Counted from the stretch's first letter, positions 16,372-25,198 are shown. The stretch: 49,040 nt of DNA from an uncultured Candidatus Saccharibacteria bacterium (GCA_947165465.1 CAMVAM010000008.1:1-49040); one strand, 5' to 3'. The notes: generated by a model not told the origin, from the sequence alone. A program made the numbers and translations.

Positions 16372-16969
16372 AATCTTCTATGGCGACGACCGCGTCAAAG
16401 CCAACGCTAAAATCAAAGAGCTACTCGGGGAAAACTATGAGATTATCGATGGCGAACCACTCATTTTAAACGACCTTCCGAACATTTTTCTCGGTGCCTC
16501 GCTCCTCTCCACCACTAGGAACATCCTTATCCGTGATTTTACTGCCAACAAACTCGTCTACGAGGAATTAAAGAACTATCTGAATACTCCTCACAACATC
16601 ATTCTTTTAGAATCCAAATTAGATACCAGGACCACTACTTTTAAAGATATCAAAGACAAAGTCGAAGTAGTAAAATTCGCCCTCCCAGAAGACCCAAATT
16701 TTCGTCTCGTCTATGATATTTATGCCACCGCGAAAAGAGACGGCAAAAAAGCGGTCGCGATGTTAAATAAAACCAAGCAAAACGAAGCGCCAAACATGTT
16801 TTTTGGTCTTATCGCGTCGCAGGCCATCAAAGATTTTAAGCTAAACCAGGGAACAAAGGAAAAGAGAGTTTTGAAGGAACTCTCTAAACTTGATCTAGAT
16901 ATGAAATCAGCCAAGGTTGAACCTTGGCTGCTTATCGAATCTTTTTTGCTGAGACTGTCGTCTATTTAG
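16364..16969 (+). CDS. holA: DNA polymerase III delta subunit-like protein (HolA)
   Basis: Clamp-loader delta-like protein of 201 aa, well below the usual about 330-340 aa. It begins MIRIFYGDD, like the N-terminal strand of HolA, and carries a shrunken RecA-like fold with no Walker motif, as expected for delta. The C-terminal helical collar ends in WLLIESFLLRLSS. The ATG at 16364 is chosen because AGAGGAGGA (16351-16360) precedes it; the longer open frame from 16316 has no such site. Overlaps mutM by 8 bp and the rpsT end by 8 bp. The assignment is moderate because of the short length. Confidence 0.65.
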   Translation: MIRIFYGDDRVKANAKIKELLGENYEIIDGEPLILNDLPNIFLGASLLSTTRNILIRDFTANKLVYEELKNYLNTPHNIILLESKLDTRTTTFKDIKDKVEVVKFALPEDPNFRLVYDIYATAKRDGKKAVAMLNKTKQNEAPNMFFGLIASQAIKDFKLNQGTKEKRVLKELSKLDLDMKSAKVEPWLLIESFLLRLSSI

Positions 16970-17219
16970 CTAATTTCACACCAGCTTTTTTTGCGAACTC
17001 GTGGAGGTTAGCTTTGCGGCGAGAAGCAGTATTCTTCTTTAGAAGGTCTTTCTTCACAGCTTTGTCGTACTCAGATTGTGCGGCAGCTAGAGTCTTGGCA
17101 TTAGGATCAGCCTTAAAAGCCTTCACAGCGGCTTTGATATCCTTCTTGATTTCTACATTATGCTTCGTGCGCTTATCAGCTTGACGAGCAGCCTTCTTGG
17201 CAGATTTAATAATCGGCAT
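16962..17219 (-). CDS. rpsT: 30S ribosomal protein S20
   Basis: Primary 16S rRNA-binding protein. It is 85 aa, nearly all helix, with the typical basic start MPIIKSAKKAARQADKRT and Ala/Lys-rich repeats ending HEFAKKAGVKLAK. An AGGA ribosome site lies before the ATG. It stands alone on the minus strand, converging with holA. Confidence 0.93.
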   Translation of the reverse strand: MPIIKSAKKAARQADKRTKHNVEIKKDIKAAVKAFKADPNAKTLAAAQSEYDKAVKKDLLKKNTASRRKANLHEFAKKAGVKLAK

Positions 17220-17319
17220 TTTTTTCCTATATAGATTAAAAATTAATTACTTCTATACATTATAACTCTTTTCTCCCTAAAAGTAAAGGGCAGAAAAAGA
17301 TATAGAAATATTAAAACGC

Positions 17320-17348
17320 TTGCACTTACTTTCAGCTTATGGTAATAT
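17320..17348 (+). promoter_or_regulatory. Promoter of the 17368 gene
   Basis: TTGCAC (17320-17325), 17 bp, TAATAT (17343-17348). The ATG at 17368 follows an AGAAAGG ribosome site (17356-17362), which decides that start over the upstream in-frame ATGs, one of which would precede the promoter's own start point. Confidence 0.55.
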
Positions 17349-17367
17349 GATGATTAGAAAGGTAAAA

Positions 17368-19107
17368 ATGCCTGATCAGGATAACACAAAAACACAGCCA
17401 GTTGACTCGCCAACTCCTGTAGACAACTCAGGAGCAGATAATCCAACTCCAATCATCCCAAGCGATGCTATTTCTGAACCAGCCGATGCACCGAAGGATG
17501 ATGCTGTAAAAGATGCGGATGGCGATGCTAAAAAAGAGGCCCCAGATAACTCTGAGACCGTGGCTGCTGTTGCATCTAAAATCGGCGAATCACACAATAT
17601 CCTGGTTGCATTATCCTCAGATCCTTCCATCGATGAGCTATCGGCCGCGATTGGCTTATCTCTTTATCTTGATCGTATTGGCAAACGTGTTACCGCCATC
17701 TATTCTGGTAGCACCCCAAATGTTTTGAAATTCTTAAAGCCAGAAGAGACCTTTGAATCTTCCGCTGATATTCTGCAAGACTTCGTCATTGCTCTCAACA
17801 AGGAAAAAGCCGACCATCTCCGTTACAAACTCGATGGTGACTACGTCAAAATCTTTATTACTCCGTATCGCTCCCGCATCACTAGTGACGACCTTGAATT
17901 TTCCTACGGTGATTTCAACGTTGATCTTGTCCTTGCCCTCGACGTCGCTAACGGCGTTGACCTCGATGATGCACTCCGCGAACATGGTCGTATTATGCAT
18001 GATGCCGTTGTTGTTAACGTTACCACTGGCAAGCCAGGGAAGCTTGGCGAAATCGAGTGGAGCGACAAATCCGCTAGCTCGGTTTCCGAAATGCTCGCTG
18101 AACTCCTTTATGGTCTTGGTAAAGAAGGTCTCCAAAAGGAAGAAGCAACTGCCTTCCTCGCTGGTATCGTGGCCTCTACTAACCGTTTTGCCACCGCTAG
18201 CACCACCTCCCGCACAATGAAGCTTTCCGCTCGTCTCATTGATTCCGGTGCCAATCAGCAACTAGTTTCTAAGAATATCACCTCTGATATTGATAACGAG
18301 CTCTTCGCCTTCGGTGGCGGTGGATTCGAAAAGACCGATCGCGACCCAACCAAGCTCGACATCGAGCACGGCAACGAACAAGGCGTCGACGAATCAATTG
18401 AAATCGATGCTTCAGTGAACGAAAAAGAATCTACACTACTAAATGATCTTAAAGCCGCCGAAGCCAGCCTTTCTGGTGCCGGTGCCGAGGTTACCCCAGA
18501 TGAGAGTAATAAGCCAGTCAACCTAGACAAAGCTGAAGAAAAACCAACCGAAGCTAAAGCCGAAGAAGTTCCGGCCGCTCCGGAAGCCCCAGAAATCAAA
18601 GCCGAAGAACCGGTTGCTACTGGCACTGAATATGCTGCCAGGACTTCCGATGTCCCAGAACACGAACAAAGCGCTGATGAGCAAGCTGCCGTCAATAATT
18701 TCGAAGCCGCCGTTAAACCAGAAAAAGTAATTGGCGTTCCGTCTGATTTTACTCCGGAAACTCTGGGAGAGGGAACTAATAAATACGGTCGTATGCTCGA
18801 AGATGCCCTCGCTGAAGCTCAAGCTGAACTTTCCGCCCCAGGCGCCATCCTTAGCACCCCAGATTTGCCAAATCCGGCTGTAAATGCTGCCCCATTTGCT
18901 GCTAGCGCCCCAGAAATCAATGGTGTGCCAGATATTAATTATATGCCACTTCCAGGTGACGAAGTTTTGCCACCACCACCGACTCCACCGATTGATATGA
19001 ATGGTGCTCCTACCCCGGAGCCACTCGGCCCACAACCGGCCATGCAAGACCAAGTCTATGGCGCTCAGGCCTCCAATCCAGGCGCTTTCCAGATTCCAGG
19101 CATGTAA
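17368..19107 (+). CDS. Degenerate DHH-phosphoesterase-like protein with Ala/Pro-rich tail
   Basis: A 579 aa protein. The first 65 residues are acidic and disordered. About 70-315 resembles the NrnA/RecJ-type DHH fold (IGLSLYLDRIGKRVTAIYSG; SSVSEMLAELLYGLG), but the metal motifs are gone: the HxxPDxDA site reads SSDPSIDELSA and the DHH site reads VVNVTT. It is therefore probably not a nuclease. Residues 320-579 are low-complexity Glu/Ala then Pro-rich, without a membrane helix. The DHH-like part has no recognised active site; a scaffold role is possible. Own promoter, tRNA-Asp follows. Confidence 0.6.
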   Translation: MPDQDNTKTQPVDSPTPVDNSGADNPTPIIPSDAISEPADAPKDDAVKDADGDAKKEAPDNSETVAAVASKIGESHNILVALSSDPSIDELSAAIGLSLYLDRIGKRVTAIYSGSTPNVLKFLKPEETFESSADILQDFVIALNKEKADHLRYKLDGDYVKIFITPYRSRITSDDLEFSYGDFNVDLVLALDVANGVDLDDALREHGRIMHDAVVVNVTTGKPGKLGEIEWSDKSASSVSEMLAELLYGLGKEGLQKEEATAFLAGIVASTNRFATASTTSRTMKLSARLIDSGANQQLVSKNITSDIDNELFAFGGGGFEKTDRDPTKLDIEHGNEQGVDESIEIDASVNEKESTLLNDLKAAEASLSGAGAEVTPDESNKPVNLDKAEEKPTEAKAEEVPAAPEAPEIKAEEPVATGTEYAARTSDVPEHEQSADEQAAVNNFEAAVKPEKVIGVPSDFTPETLGEGTNKYGRMLEDALAEAQAELSAPGAILSTPDLPNPAVNAAPFAASAPEINGVPDINYMPLPGDEVLPPPPTPPIDMNGAPTPEPLGPQPAMQDQVYGAQASNPGAFQIPGM

Positions 19108-19153
19108 ATCTTGCATTTTGATTAGAAGTACGCTATAATAATGAATACCAAGT

Positions 19154-19230
19154 GGAATCGTAGCTCAGTTGGTTAGAGCGCTGCCCTGTCACGGCAGAGG
19201 TCGCGAGTTCGAGTCTCGTCGGTTCCGCCA
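19154..19230 (+). tRNA. tRNA-Asp(GTC)
   Basis: Acceptor GGAATCG/CGGTTCC, anticodon stem CTGCC/GGCAG with anticodon GTC, a good T-arm, discriminator G and encoded CCA at 19228-19230. It is followed directly by a T7 run. Confidence 0.95.
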
Positions 19231-19243
19231 TTTTTTTGTGCTT

Positions 19244-19268
19244 TAAAAACTCCCCAAAAGGGGAGTTT
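19244..19268 (-). terminator. Terminator of the MYG1 gene
   Basis: A 9-bp stem AAACTCCCC/GGGGAGTTT (19247-19255 with 19260-19268) and a 4-nt loop, followed on the minus strand by T residues. It lies just past the minus-strand stop at 19274. Confidence 0.75.
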
Positions 19269-19273
19269 AGAGG

Positions 19274-20407
19274 TTATAGGACGAAAAACGGGTCTACGGC
19301 CTTTTCGGCCAGTATGATTGCACTAGTTCTCGTTCTGGCTGTTGCAAAGAAACCACCTGGGTGGCAACACAGCGCTCCGCGAACACCAGAGGCTCTTATA
19401 AAAGCCTCGTTAGAGAGTCCCCACCAGTGTTTAGGGAAAGGCTTGCGTTGCTCTGTAAGCCGATACTGTCCAGGCGGAACTGCCTGTACGCACCATACAC
19501 CCGTGCAATTCTTGCTTGGATAAACACAGAATTTAATCTTTCTGGCTTTTTCGATGTCTTCTAGAGCCTCATCGTCAAGAGGATAATCATGTCTCTCGGC
19601 GCTAAGCTCCAAAATAATATCTCGCCACGCGTCACAAGGCATCCCCAGGACAATATACTGTTTCTCATAGGTATCCCGGATTGCCTCCAGAATATCCTCT
19701 CTGGCAGACTCAATTGAAATTGCCTGCTTTACCGCTCGCTCTAGAATCAGCTCTGCTGTGTTACAGGCTAGCAGAAAGTCGTGGTCATCTTGCGTAGTTG
19801 CACCAGGCACTCTGTCGTATGGTACGGTTTCTTCGTCGTCACGGGCATTTATCAGCTGGATTAGCGTAGAAACGCTCATTTGCCCGTTGTCTTCCAATTC
19901 ACCGTTGTCAAAGGCGTCTATCCCTTCAATTAGGTTGTGGTCGACAGTTCTCGCGATGCTTTCCAGCTTCTTTTGGTCCAGTACTTCCGGCATCCCAACC
20001 CCAAAGGTATACGCAATGTCTACCCCGTATTCTTTCCAGATTAAGCCAGAAGTCGCATACTTTACTCCTTCTTTCTTATCTCCATGAGGATAGCGATCCA
20101 GGCGAAAATCTGCCATATGGTGGTCAAAAAGCCGGTTTCTCGGGTCGTAAACGCCACCAATATCACATACAGCTCGTTGTTCAGCGCGCTCATCGGCGGT
20201 AATCTTGCTATAAATCGCTTTTCCGGTTGCCTTGGCAATGATTTCTGGGTCTCTAGTGCGATAAACATTAATACTAAAGCCGTCTTCAACGTTTCCAAAC
20301 ACCCTCGCGAGCATTACAGTGGCAAAAACTTCATCAGCGTGATGAGGCGCGGGATGTGTAATAACATCGGCATCAAGCCAATTGCCTACTATCGAAATTC
20401 GTGCCAT
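19274..20407 (-). CDS. MYG1/UPF0160 family metal-dependent hydrolase
   Basis: A 377 aa member of the MYG1 family, a DHH-related superfamily; the eukaryotic members are described as 3'-5' RNA exonucleases. The N-terminus has HPAPHHADEVFATVML (metal His and Asp, about 18-33), then RTRDPE, a CDIGGVYD segment, and FDHHM (about 93-97) equal to the DHH motif. SGLIWKEYG follows, DAFDNGE is near 165, and the C-terminal half has the FPKHWWGLS and CCHPGGFFA patterns. Unlike the protein at 17368 the metal sites are intact. An AAAGGAGG ribosome site precedes the ATG. Confidence 0.85.
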   Translation of the reverse strand: MARISIVGNWLDADVITHPAPHHADEVFATVMLARVFGNVEDGFSINVYRTRDPEIIAKATGKAIYSKITADERAEQRAVCDIGGVYDPRNRLFDHHMADFRLDRYPHGDKKEGVKYATSGLIWKEYGVDIAYTFGVGMPEVLDQKKLESIARTVDHNLIEGIDAFDNGELEDNGQMSVSTLIQLINARDDEETVPYDRVPGATTQDDHDFLLACNTAELILERAVKQAISIESAREDILEAIRDTYEKQYIVLGMPCDAWRDIILELSAERHDYPLDDEALEDIEKARKIKFCVYPSKNCTGVWCVQAVPPGQYRLTEQRKPFPKHWWGLSNEAFIRASGVRGALCCHPGGFFATARTRTSAIILAEKAVDPFFVL

Positions 20408-20537
20408 TTAAAAACCTCCTTTTAATATACTAGGGAAGCATGTCCTAAAACCCTCTATGGCACAGTTATATCATACGATATTTGAAAAACAAAATCGGCC
20501 AACTCCCTAATCTATTGCTAATCTATAAGTTCTGTGC

Positions 20538-20543
20538 TATAAT
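20538..20543 (+). promoter_or_regulatory. -10 box of rpsU, very short leader
   Basis: TGTGC precedes TATAAT (20538-20543). The ATG follows 10 nt later with no ribosome site, so the leader is 3-4 nt at most. Confidence 0.55.
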
Positions 20544-20553
20544 AGCTAGCGAT

Positions 20554-20772
20554 ATGGCTATTAAAGTTACTAGAAAAGATCAAGGTGAGGCGAACGAGAA
20601 TATCATTCGTCGTTTCAACCGCAAGGTTCTTCAGAGTGGAGTTATGCCTCTTAAGAAGTCGCAAATGCGTTTTAGCAAGCCAATTTCTAAGCGCGAGCGC
20701 CGCCTTAAGGCCATCATTCGCGAAGCTCGGAAGGCAGAAAAGACCGAACGTATTAAGTTAGGGCTTAAATAG
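20554..20772 (+). CDS. rpsU: 30S ribosomal protein S21
   Basis: A 72 aa basic protein. It has VTRKDQGEANENIIRRFNRKV and a C-terminal SKRERRLKAIIREARKA helix, the S21 pattern. S21 helps the 30S subunit bind mRNA. The ATG at 20554 is preferred to an upstream frame-opening ATG at 20482, which lies before the -10 box and gives an unrelated N-terminus. A terminator follows 4 bp after the stop. Confidence 0.85.
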   Translation: MAIKVTRKDQGEANENIIRRFNRKVLQSGVMPLKKSQMRFSKPISKRERRLKAIIREARKAEKTERIKLGLK

Positions 20773-20776
20773 AGAG

Positions 20777-20802
20777 TACCCCCCTGTAAAGGGGGTATTT
20801 TT
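20777..20802 (+). terminator. Terminator of rpsU
   Basis: Stem TACCCCC/GGGGGTA (20777-20783 with 20791-20797), a 7-nt loop and a T tail. The tail runs straight into the TGTGC-TATAAT promoter of adk. Confidence 0.85.
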
Positions 20803-20829
20803 GTGCTATAATATATATAAAGGAGAAAT

Positions 20830-21423
20830 ATGATCATTTTATTTGGTTTAGCAGGGTCAGGCAAAGGCACCCAAGGTAAAGCTCTTTCTGAGATTTTTGG
20901 ATGGCGTTCGCTTTCTGTCGGCCAGGCAATCCGTGACACCGGTGACTATGCGGAGGCCACCAACAAAGGGGAATTAATCCCAGACGAGGATGTTATCCGC
21001 CTCATGAATCGTCAAATCGAAAAAGCCGAAGCCGAGGGCTTCGACGTGATTTTAGATGGTTATCCACGCACCGCCGGCCAAGCCGAATACATTGTGAAAA
21101 ACATGGCCGAAAAAATCGATGGCGCCATTATTTTGGAAGTTCCAAAAGAAGAATTATTTAATCGTCTCGAACTTCGCGGCCGCGATGACGACAAAGAAAA
21201 ATCCAGCATTGAACGTCGTTTTGAAATCTTTGAACAAAATATTTGTTCAATTTTACCTCTGTTAGAAAGCGTTAATATTCCAGTTGAGCGCGTTGATGGC
21301 GTTGGTAAAATCGACGAAGTCACAAATCGTTTAGTCAAAGTGATTAAAAAATTTAACCCATCTGCCGTTGAACAAATTAATGATGTAAACGGCGAGGAGC
21401 TCGAAAAAAGCTATGGTGAATAA
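20830..21423 (+). CDS. adk: Adenylate kinase
   Basis: Catalyses AMP + ATP = 2 ADP. P-loop GLAGSGKGTQG (about 6-16), AMP-site GELIPDEDV, the DGYPRT motif (about 77-82), and arginines in LRGRDDD and ERRFEIFE. The LID is the short form without zinc cysteines. Length 197 aa. AAAGGAG precedes the ATG. It overlaps map by 11 bp; in many bacteria adk-map lie in the ribosomal spc operon, which is not present here. Confidence 0.95.
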   Translation: MIILFGLAGSGKGTQGKALSEIFGWRSLSVGQAIRDTGDYAEATNKGELIPDEDVIRLMNRQIEKAEAEGFDVILDGYPRTAGQAEYIVKNMAEKIDGAIILEVPKEELFNRLELRGRDDDKEKSSIERRFEIFEQNICSILPLLESVNIPVERVDGVGKIDEVTNRLVKVIKKFNPSAVEQINDVNGEELEKSYGE

Positions 21424-22195
21424 AGACAATTCCACGCCCGAAAAACTACAAGAAAAGATTACCGCCATGCGAGAAGGCGGCAAAATCCTTGGCAATCTCC
21501 TAAGAGATCTCAAGAATTACGTCAAGCCTGGCATGACCGGTAAAGAGGTCGATGCATGGGTCCGCAAAGAAATCGTCGCCCGTGGCGCCAAAGTCGCCTA
21601 CGACATGTTAGATGAAGACTTCCCGGGTGCCATCTGTATCTCTGTCAATGATGAACTTGTCCATGGTGCACCAAAAGACGAACCATTTGAGGTTGGCGAC
21701 AAAGTCTCTTTCGATCTAGACATCTATTACAAAGGTTATTTCACCGATTCTGCCTTTACTATGCTCATTGGTGGCGAAGGCTCTCCGGCCATCAAAAAGA
21801 TGATTTCCGTTACCGAATCCTCCATGTGGGAGGGAATTGCGCAGGTTAAACCGGGCGTCCACATCGGCACTATCGGTCACGCCGTTGAGCAAATTTTGAG
21901 AAAAGGTCACCTCGGTGTTATCGAAAACTATGTCGGACACGGTATCGATACTGAGATGCATTCCTCTCCAGAGGTCCCAAACTATGGCAAAAAAGGCCAC
22001 GGCTATGTGCTTGTCGAAGGCGATACTATCTGCATTGAACCAATGTCGTGCCTAGGCAAACCAGCTAACCATATCGAAGGCGACGATAACTGGACCGTCA
22101 AAATGAATGATGGTTCCATCGGCTGCCACTGTGAGCACACTGTCCTCGTGACCAAAGATGGCTACGAGGTTTTAACGCTTCCTGACCCCGAGTAA
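21413..22195 (+). CDS. map: Methionine aminopeptidase, type I
   Basis: Removes the initiator Met from nascent proteins. The metal ligands are visible: D in FDLDIYYKGYFTDSA (two Asp, about 103-114), H in GHGIDTEMHS, E in CIEPM and E in CHCEHTVLV. The length of 260 aa and no N-terminal SH3-like extension fit type Ia. The ATG lies inside the end of adk, in a different frame, so the genes are coupled. Confidence 0.95.
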   Translation: MVNKDNSTPEKLQEKITAMREGGKILGNLLRDLKNYVKPGMTGKEVDAWVRKEIVARGAKVAYDMLDEDFPGAICISVNDELVHGAPKDEPFEVGDKVSFDLDIYYKGYFTDSAFTMLIGGEGSPAIKKMISVTESSMWEGIAQVKPGVHIGTIGHAVEQILRKGHLGVIENYVGHGIDTEMHSSPEVPNYGKKGHGYVLVEGDTICIEPMSCLGKPANHIEGDDNWTVKMNDGSIGCHCEHTVLVTKDGYEVLTLPDPE

Positions 22196-22233
22196 AACAG
22201 ATTAAACTTCACTTTGCATTCCTAGTTTTTTTG

Positions 22234-22242
22234 TGTTACAAT
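22234..22242 (+). promoter_or_regulatory. Extended -10 promoter of ftsA, leaderless
   Basis: TGT-TACAAT (-10 at 22237-22242) ends 6 nt before the ATG at 22249. It follows a T-run, the TTTTTGTG pattern seen before several genes here. Confidence 0.6.
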
Positions 22243-22248
22243 AAGCTT

Positions 22249-23487
22249 ATGGATGAAACGAAACGCTTTGTTACAGGCCTAGACGTCGGCACAGAAAACG
22301 TCCGCGCTGTAATCGCCTCCATCAGTAGAGACGGCAAACTCGCCGTTGTTGGCTACAATGCAGGCAAAACCGCTGGTATGCGTAAAGGTGTCCCAGCCAA
22401 TCTTACTGGTCCAGCCGAGTCTATCGATCGAATGCTTGGTGAAGCCGAACGCATGGGCGGCTATGAAGTCCGCGATGCATATGTCTCCATTAATGGTTCG
22501 CAAATTCTCTCTACTAGAACCGAGGGAATGATTGCCATCGGTACTGCCGAACACGAAGTTAACGGTACCGATCTCGATCGTGTCGAAAGTGTCGCCGTTA
22601 CCGGACGCATTCCAAATAACCGCGATGTTTTAAACGTAGTTCCGCTTGAATACGCCCTCGATGGCCAAGCTGGCATCAAAGACCCAATCGGTATGGCCGG
22701 CGCCCGTCTCGAAATGCGTGCCAATGTCGTTTCAGCCCTTACTCCAAACTGTGAAAATTTGAAAAAAGCTACCTTAACCGCCGACGTTCGTGCCGAGCGC
22801 CTCATCCCGGCTGTCGTAGCTGCCGCTAAAGCTGTTTTATCTGAACGCCAAAAGGAAAATGGCGTCGCTGTTGTTGATTTAGGTGCCGCTACTACCTCTG
22901 TAGCCGTCTACGAAGAGGGTGACCTCCAGTATGTTGGCGTTGTCCCAGCCGGCTCCAACAATATCACCAACGACCTTGCCATCGTCCTTGCCATCGACCC
23001 GGAAATGGCCGAAGAAATCAAAACCCGTTTCGTCACTGGCAACTTTGGCTCCGAAAAGAGCGACCTCATCCGTATCGGCAAAGAAGGCAAAGGCGAACGT
23101 GTTTTTGAGCGTAAAGAAGTTGAAGAAGTTGTAAAAGCCCGTCTCGCCGAAATCTTTGGCGAAATCAGGAAAAAACTAAAGACTGCTAAGTACGACCAAC
23201 GCTTACCGGAGGGAATCATTTTAACCGGTGGTGGTGCCAGACTCCGTGACATTGATGTTTTTGCCAAAAAAGCTCTCGAAGCCTCCGTTAAAATCGGCAT
23301 TCCAACCGGTCTTGGCGGTGTCTCAGAAGCCATCGAAACACCGGAGTACGCAACCGCGGTCGGATTAGCTCTTATGGCCGCCGAAGATTACCAACACGAA
23401 ATGCCTGTCTCAAAGAAATCCGGAAAATCCTTCAAATTAGGAAGCAAAGGCCCAGGCCTATTTAAGAGAATTTTCTCTAAATTCTAA
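22249..23487 (+). CDS. ftsA: Cell division protein FtsA
   Basis: Actin-like ATPase that tethers FtsZ to the membrane. The N-terminal phosphate 1 motif is TGLDVGTENVRAVIA (about 8-22), the 1C subdomain covers about 85-165, the phosphate 2 region is VAVVDLGAATTSVAVY (about 205-220), and the adenosine motif is ILTGGGARLRDI (about 325-336). The C-terminal amphipathic helix GLFKRIFSKF is the membrane-targeting tail. 412 aa from ATG 22249; the upstream TTG at 22231 would precede the -10 box. Confidence 0.95.
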   Translation: MDETKRFVTGLDVGTENVRAVIASISRDGKLAVVGYNAGKTAGMRKGVPANLTGPAESIDRMLGEAERMGGYEVRDAYVSINGSQILSTRTEGMIAIGTAEHEVNGTDLDRVESVAVTGRIPNNRDVLNVVPLEYALDGQAGIKDPIGMAGARLEMRANVVSALTPNCENLKKATLTADVRAERLIPAVVAAAKAVLSERQKENGVAVVDLGAATTSVAVYEEGDLQYVGVVPAGSNNITNDLAIVLAIDPEMAEEIKTRFVTGNFGSEKSDLIRIGKEGKGERVFERKEVEEVVKARLAEIFGEIRKKLKTAKYDQRLPEGIILTGGGARLRDIDVFAKKALEASVKIGIPTGLGGVSEAIETPEYATAVGLALMAAEDYQHEMPVSKKSGKSFKLGSKGPGLFKRIFSKF

Positions 23488-23500
23488 TCTGATTTCACTC

Positions 23501-23529
23501 TTGATTTTAAGATTAGATTGGAGTATATT
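23501..23529 (+). promoter_or_regulatory. Promoter of ftsZ
   Basis: TTGATT (23501-23506), 17 bp, TATATT (23524-23529). The leader has GCGAGGAAATAAC before the ATG at 23556. ftsZ can thus be made apart from ftsA. Confidence 0.55.
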
Positions 23530-23555
23530 AAAGATATATAAAGCGAGGAAATAAC

Positions 23556-24740
23556 ATGCCAGAAATTAAACCGACAGAGGTGGAAAGCAAAGCAAGTATT
23601 AAAGTTGTAGGCGTCGGCGGTGCCGGTGGTTCCGCAGTCGAACGCATGAAAGAAGTAGGTCTTACCGGTGTTGAATTCGTTGCAATCAATACCGATGCTC
23701 AAGCTCTTCATCATTCTTCAGCCGATGTGAAAGTTCACATTGGTAAAGGTTTAGGAGCTGGTGGCGATCCAGAAAAAGGCCGCGAAGCCGCCGAAGAATC
23801 CCGTGAAGCCATCGACAAAGCTCTTGATGGTGCCGATATGGTCTTCATCACCCTCGGTGCTGGTGGTGGTACCGGTTCTGGTGCTGGCCCAATTGTCGCC
23901 GAAGAGTCCCGCAAGAAAGACATTTTGACCGTTGGTGTTGCTACGAAGCCATTCACCTTTGAAGGCGCTCGTCGCCGTGCTAACGCTGATATTGCTATCG
24001 ACAAACTTGCTCGCCAAGTAGATGCAATCATCACTATTCCAAACGATCGTCTCCTTCAGACTATCGATCCTCGCACTCCGCTTCTCGAAACCTTCAAGAT
24101 TGCCGATGATGTTCTTCGTCAAGGCGTCCAAGGTATTTCTGAGCTCATTACCGAGCACTCGCTCATCAACCTCGACTTTGCCGATGTTAAATCCATTATG
24201 AAGAACGCCGGCTCCGCCCTCATGGGTATCGGTCGTGCATCTGGTGAAAATCGTGCCGTTATCGCTGCTCAACAAGCTGTTGAATCACCACTTATCGAAG
24301 TCAAAATCGAAGGTGCTCGTGGCGTCCTCTTCTCAGTCGCTGGTGGCTATGATATGGCCATGTCCGAAGTTCAAGAAGCCGCCGAAGTTATCACCGGTTC
24401 CGTTTCTCCGGATGCCAACATCATCTTTGGTGCTTCCATCCGCCCAGAACTCGAAGACGAAATTGTCGTCACCGTAGTTGCTACCGGCTTCGATTCCGAA
24501 TATTTCAACGCCCAAGCTGCCGCTCCGGTTGTTGAACCAGAAGAAAAGCCAGCTGCTCCAGTCTTCACCCAAGAAGCTCCAGCTGCTGATACCAAAGAAT
24601 TTGCTACTGAGACTCGTTCTAACATGTGGGATTCCATCAAGAACGAGCCAACCGAACCAGAAGCAACAGCTACCGATGATGAAATGGACGTTCCACCATC
24701 CCTTCGTGAACGTCTAAGGAGCAAAAAGAATAAGAAATAG
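23556..24740 (+). CDS. ftsZ: Cell division protein FtsZ
   Basis: Tubulin-like GTPase that forms the division ring. The N-terminus has VGVGGAGGSAVERM, the tubulin signature is GAGGGTGSGAGP (about 105-116), and the T7 loop NLDFADVKSIM (about 206-216) carries the catalytic Asp. A variable acidic linker (about 315-380) follows. The C-terminal end VPPSLRERLRSKKNKK resembles the peptide that binds FtsA. 394 aa. Confidence 0.97.
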   Translation: MPEIKPTEVESKASIKVVGVGGAGGSAVERMKEVGLTGVEFVAINTDAQALHHSSADVKVHIGKGLGAGGDPEKGREAAEESREAIDKALDGADMVFITLGAGGGTGSGAGPIVAEESRKKDILTVGVATKPFTFEGARRRANADIAIDKLARQVDAIITIPNDRLLQTIDPRTPLLETFKIADDVLRQGVQGISELITEHSLINLDFADVKSIMKNAGSALMGIGRASGENRAVIAAQQAVESPLIEVKIEGARGVLFSVAGGYDMAMSEVQEAAEVITGSVSPDANIIFGASIRPELEDEIVVTVVATGFDSEYFNAQAAAPVVEPEEKPAAPVFTQEAPAADTKEFATETRSNMWDSIKNEPTEPEATATDDEMDVPPSLRERLRSKKNKK

Positions 24741-24748
24741 GAGCGTAC

Positions 24749-25198
24749 ATGGACCACAAATTCCGTATCGGAGATAGCAAAGTTCTAGAAAGCCGAGAAA
24801 CGGTAGATGGCACCATGATTCGTCGTCGTCGTGAAACGCCGGATGGTCGGCGTTTTACTACTTATGAACGTATTGAAATGCCACCGCTCACAGTTTTAAA
24901 GCGCAGTGGCAACAAAGAAATCTTTGATCGCGACAAACTTCTCCTCGCTGTCAAACGCAGTGTCGGCAAATTCTTTAACTCCGAGCTCGAAATCGAAGAA
25001 GTCATCACTCGCGTCACGGACATTCTTTACTCCTATGGCACCGAGCAAATCACATCAAAGCAAATTGGTGAGGCCGTCCTCGACGTACTCGCCGAAGTCA
25101 ACGAAGTCGCCTACGTCCGTTTCGCCAGCGTCTTCCGCGAGTTTAAAACACTAGAAGATTTTGAAAACATTTTGAAGGAACAAAAAGGGAAGAAATAA
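24749..25198 (+). CDS. nrdR: Transcriptional regulator NrdR without zinc ribbon cysteines
   Basis: Repressor of ribonucleotide reductase genes that senses dATP/ATP through its ATP-cone. The zinc-ribbon region aligns (DHKFRIGDSKVLESRETVDG, then RRRRETPDGRRFTTYER), but all four Cys are gone: the usual CPFC is HKFR and the usual CxxC is TPDG with one residue missing. The arginine patch IRRRRE needed for DNA contact is kept. The ATP-cone runs from VLKRSGNKEIFDRDKL (about 48) to about 140. 149 aa. Two NrdR-type boxes at 14957-15004 are a likely target. Confidence 0.93.
   Translation: MDHKFRIGDSKVLESRETVDGTMIRRRRETPDGRRFTTYERIEMPPLTVLKRSGNKEIFDRDKLLLAVKRSVGKFFNSELEIEEVITRVTDILYSYGTEQITSKQIGEAVLDVLAEVNEVAYVRFASVFREFKTLEDFENILKEQKGKK

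Noticed and set aside
18523-19116. Minus-strand open frame opposite the Pro-rich tail, rich in Trp
   Set aside because: The composition follows from the low-complexity sequence on the other strand.
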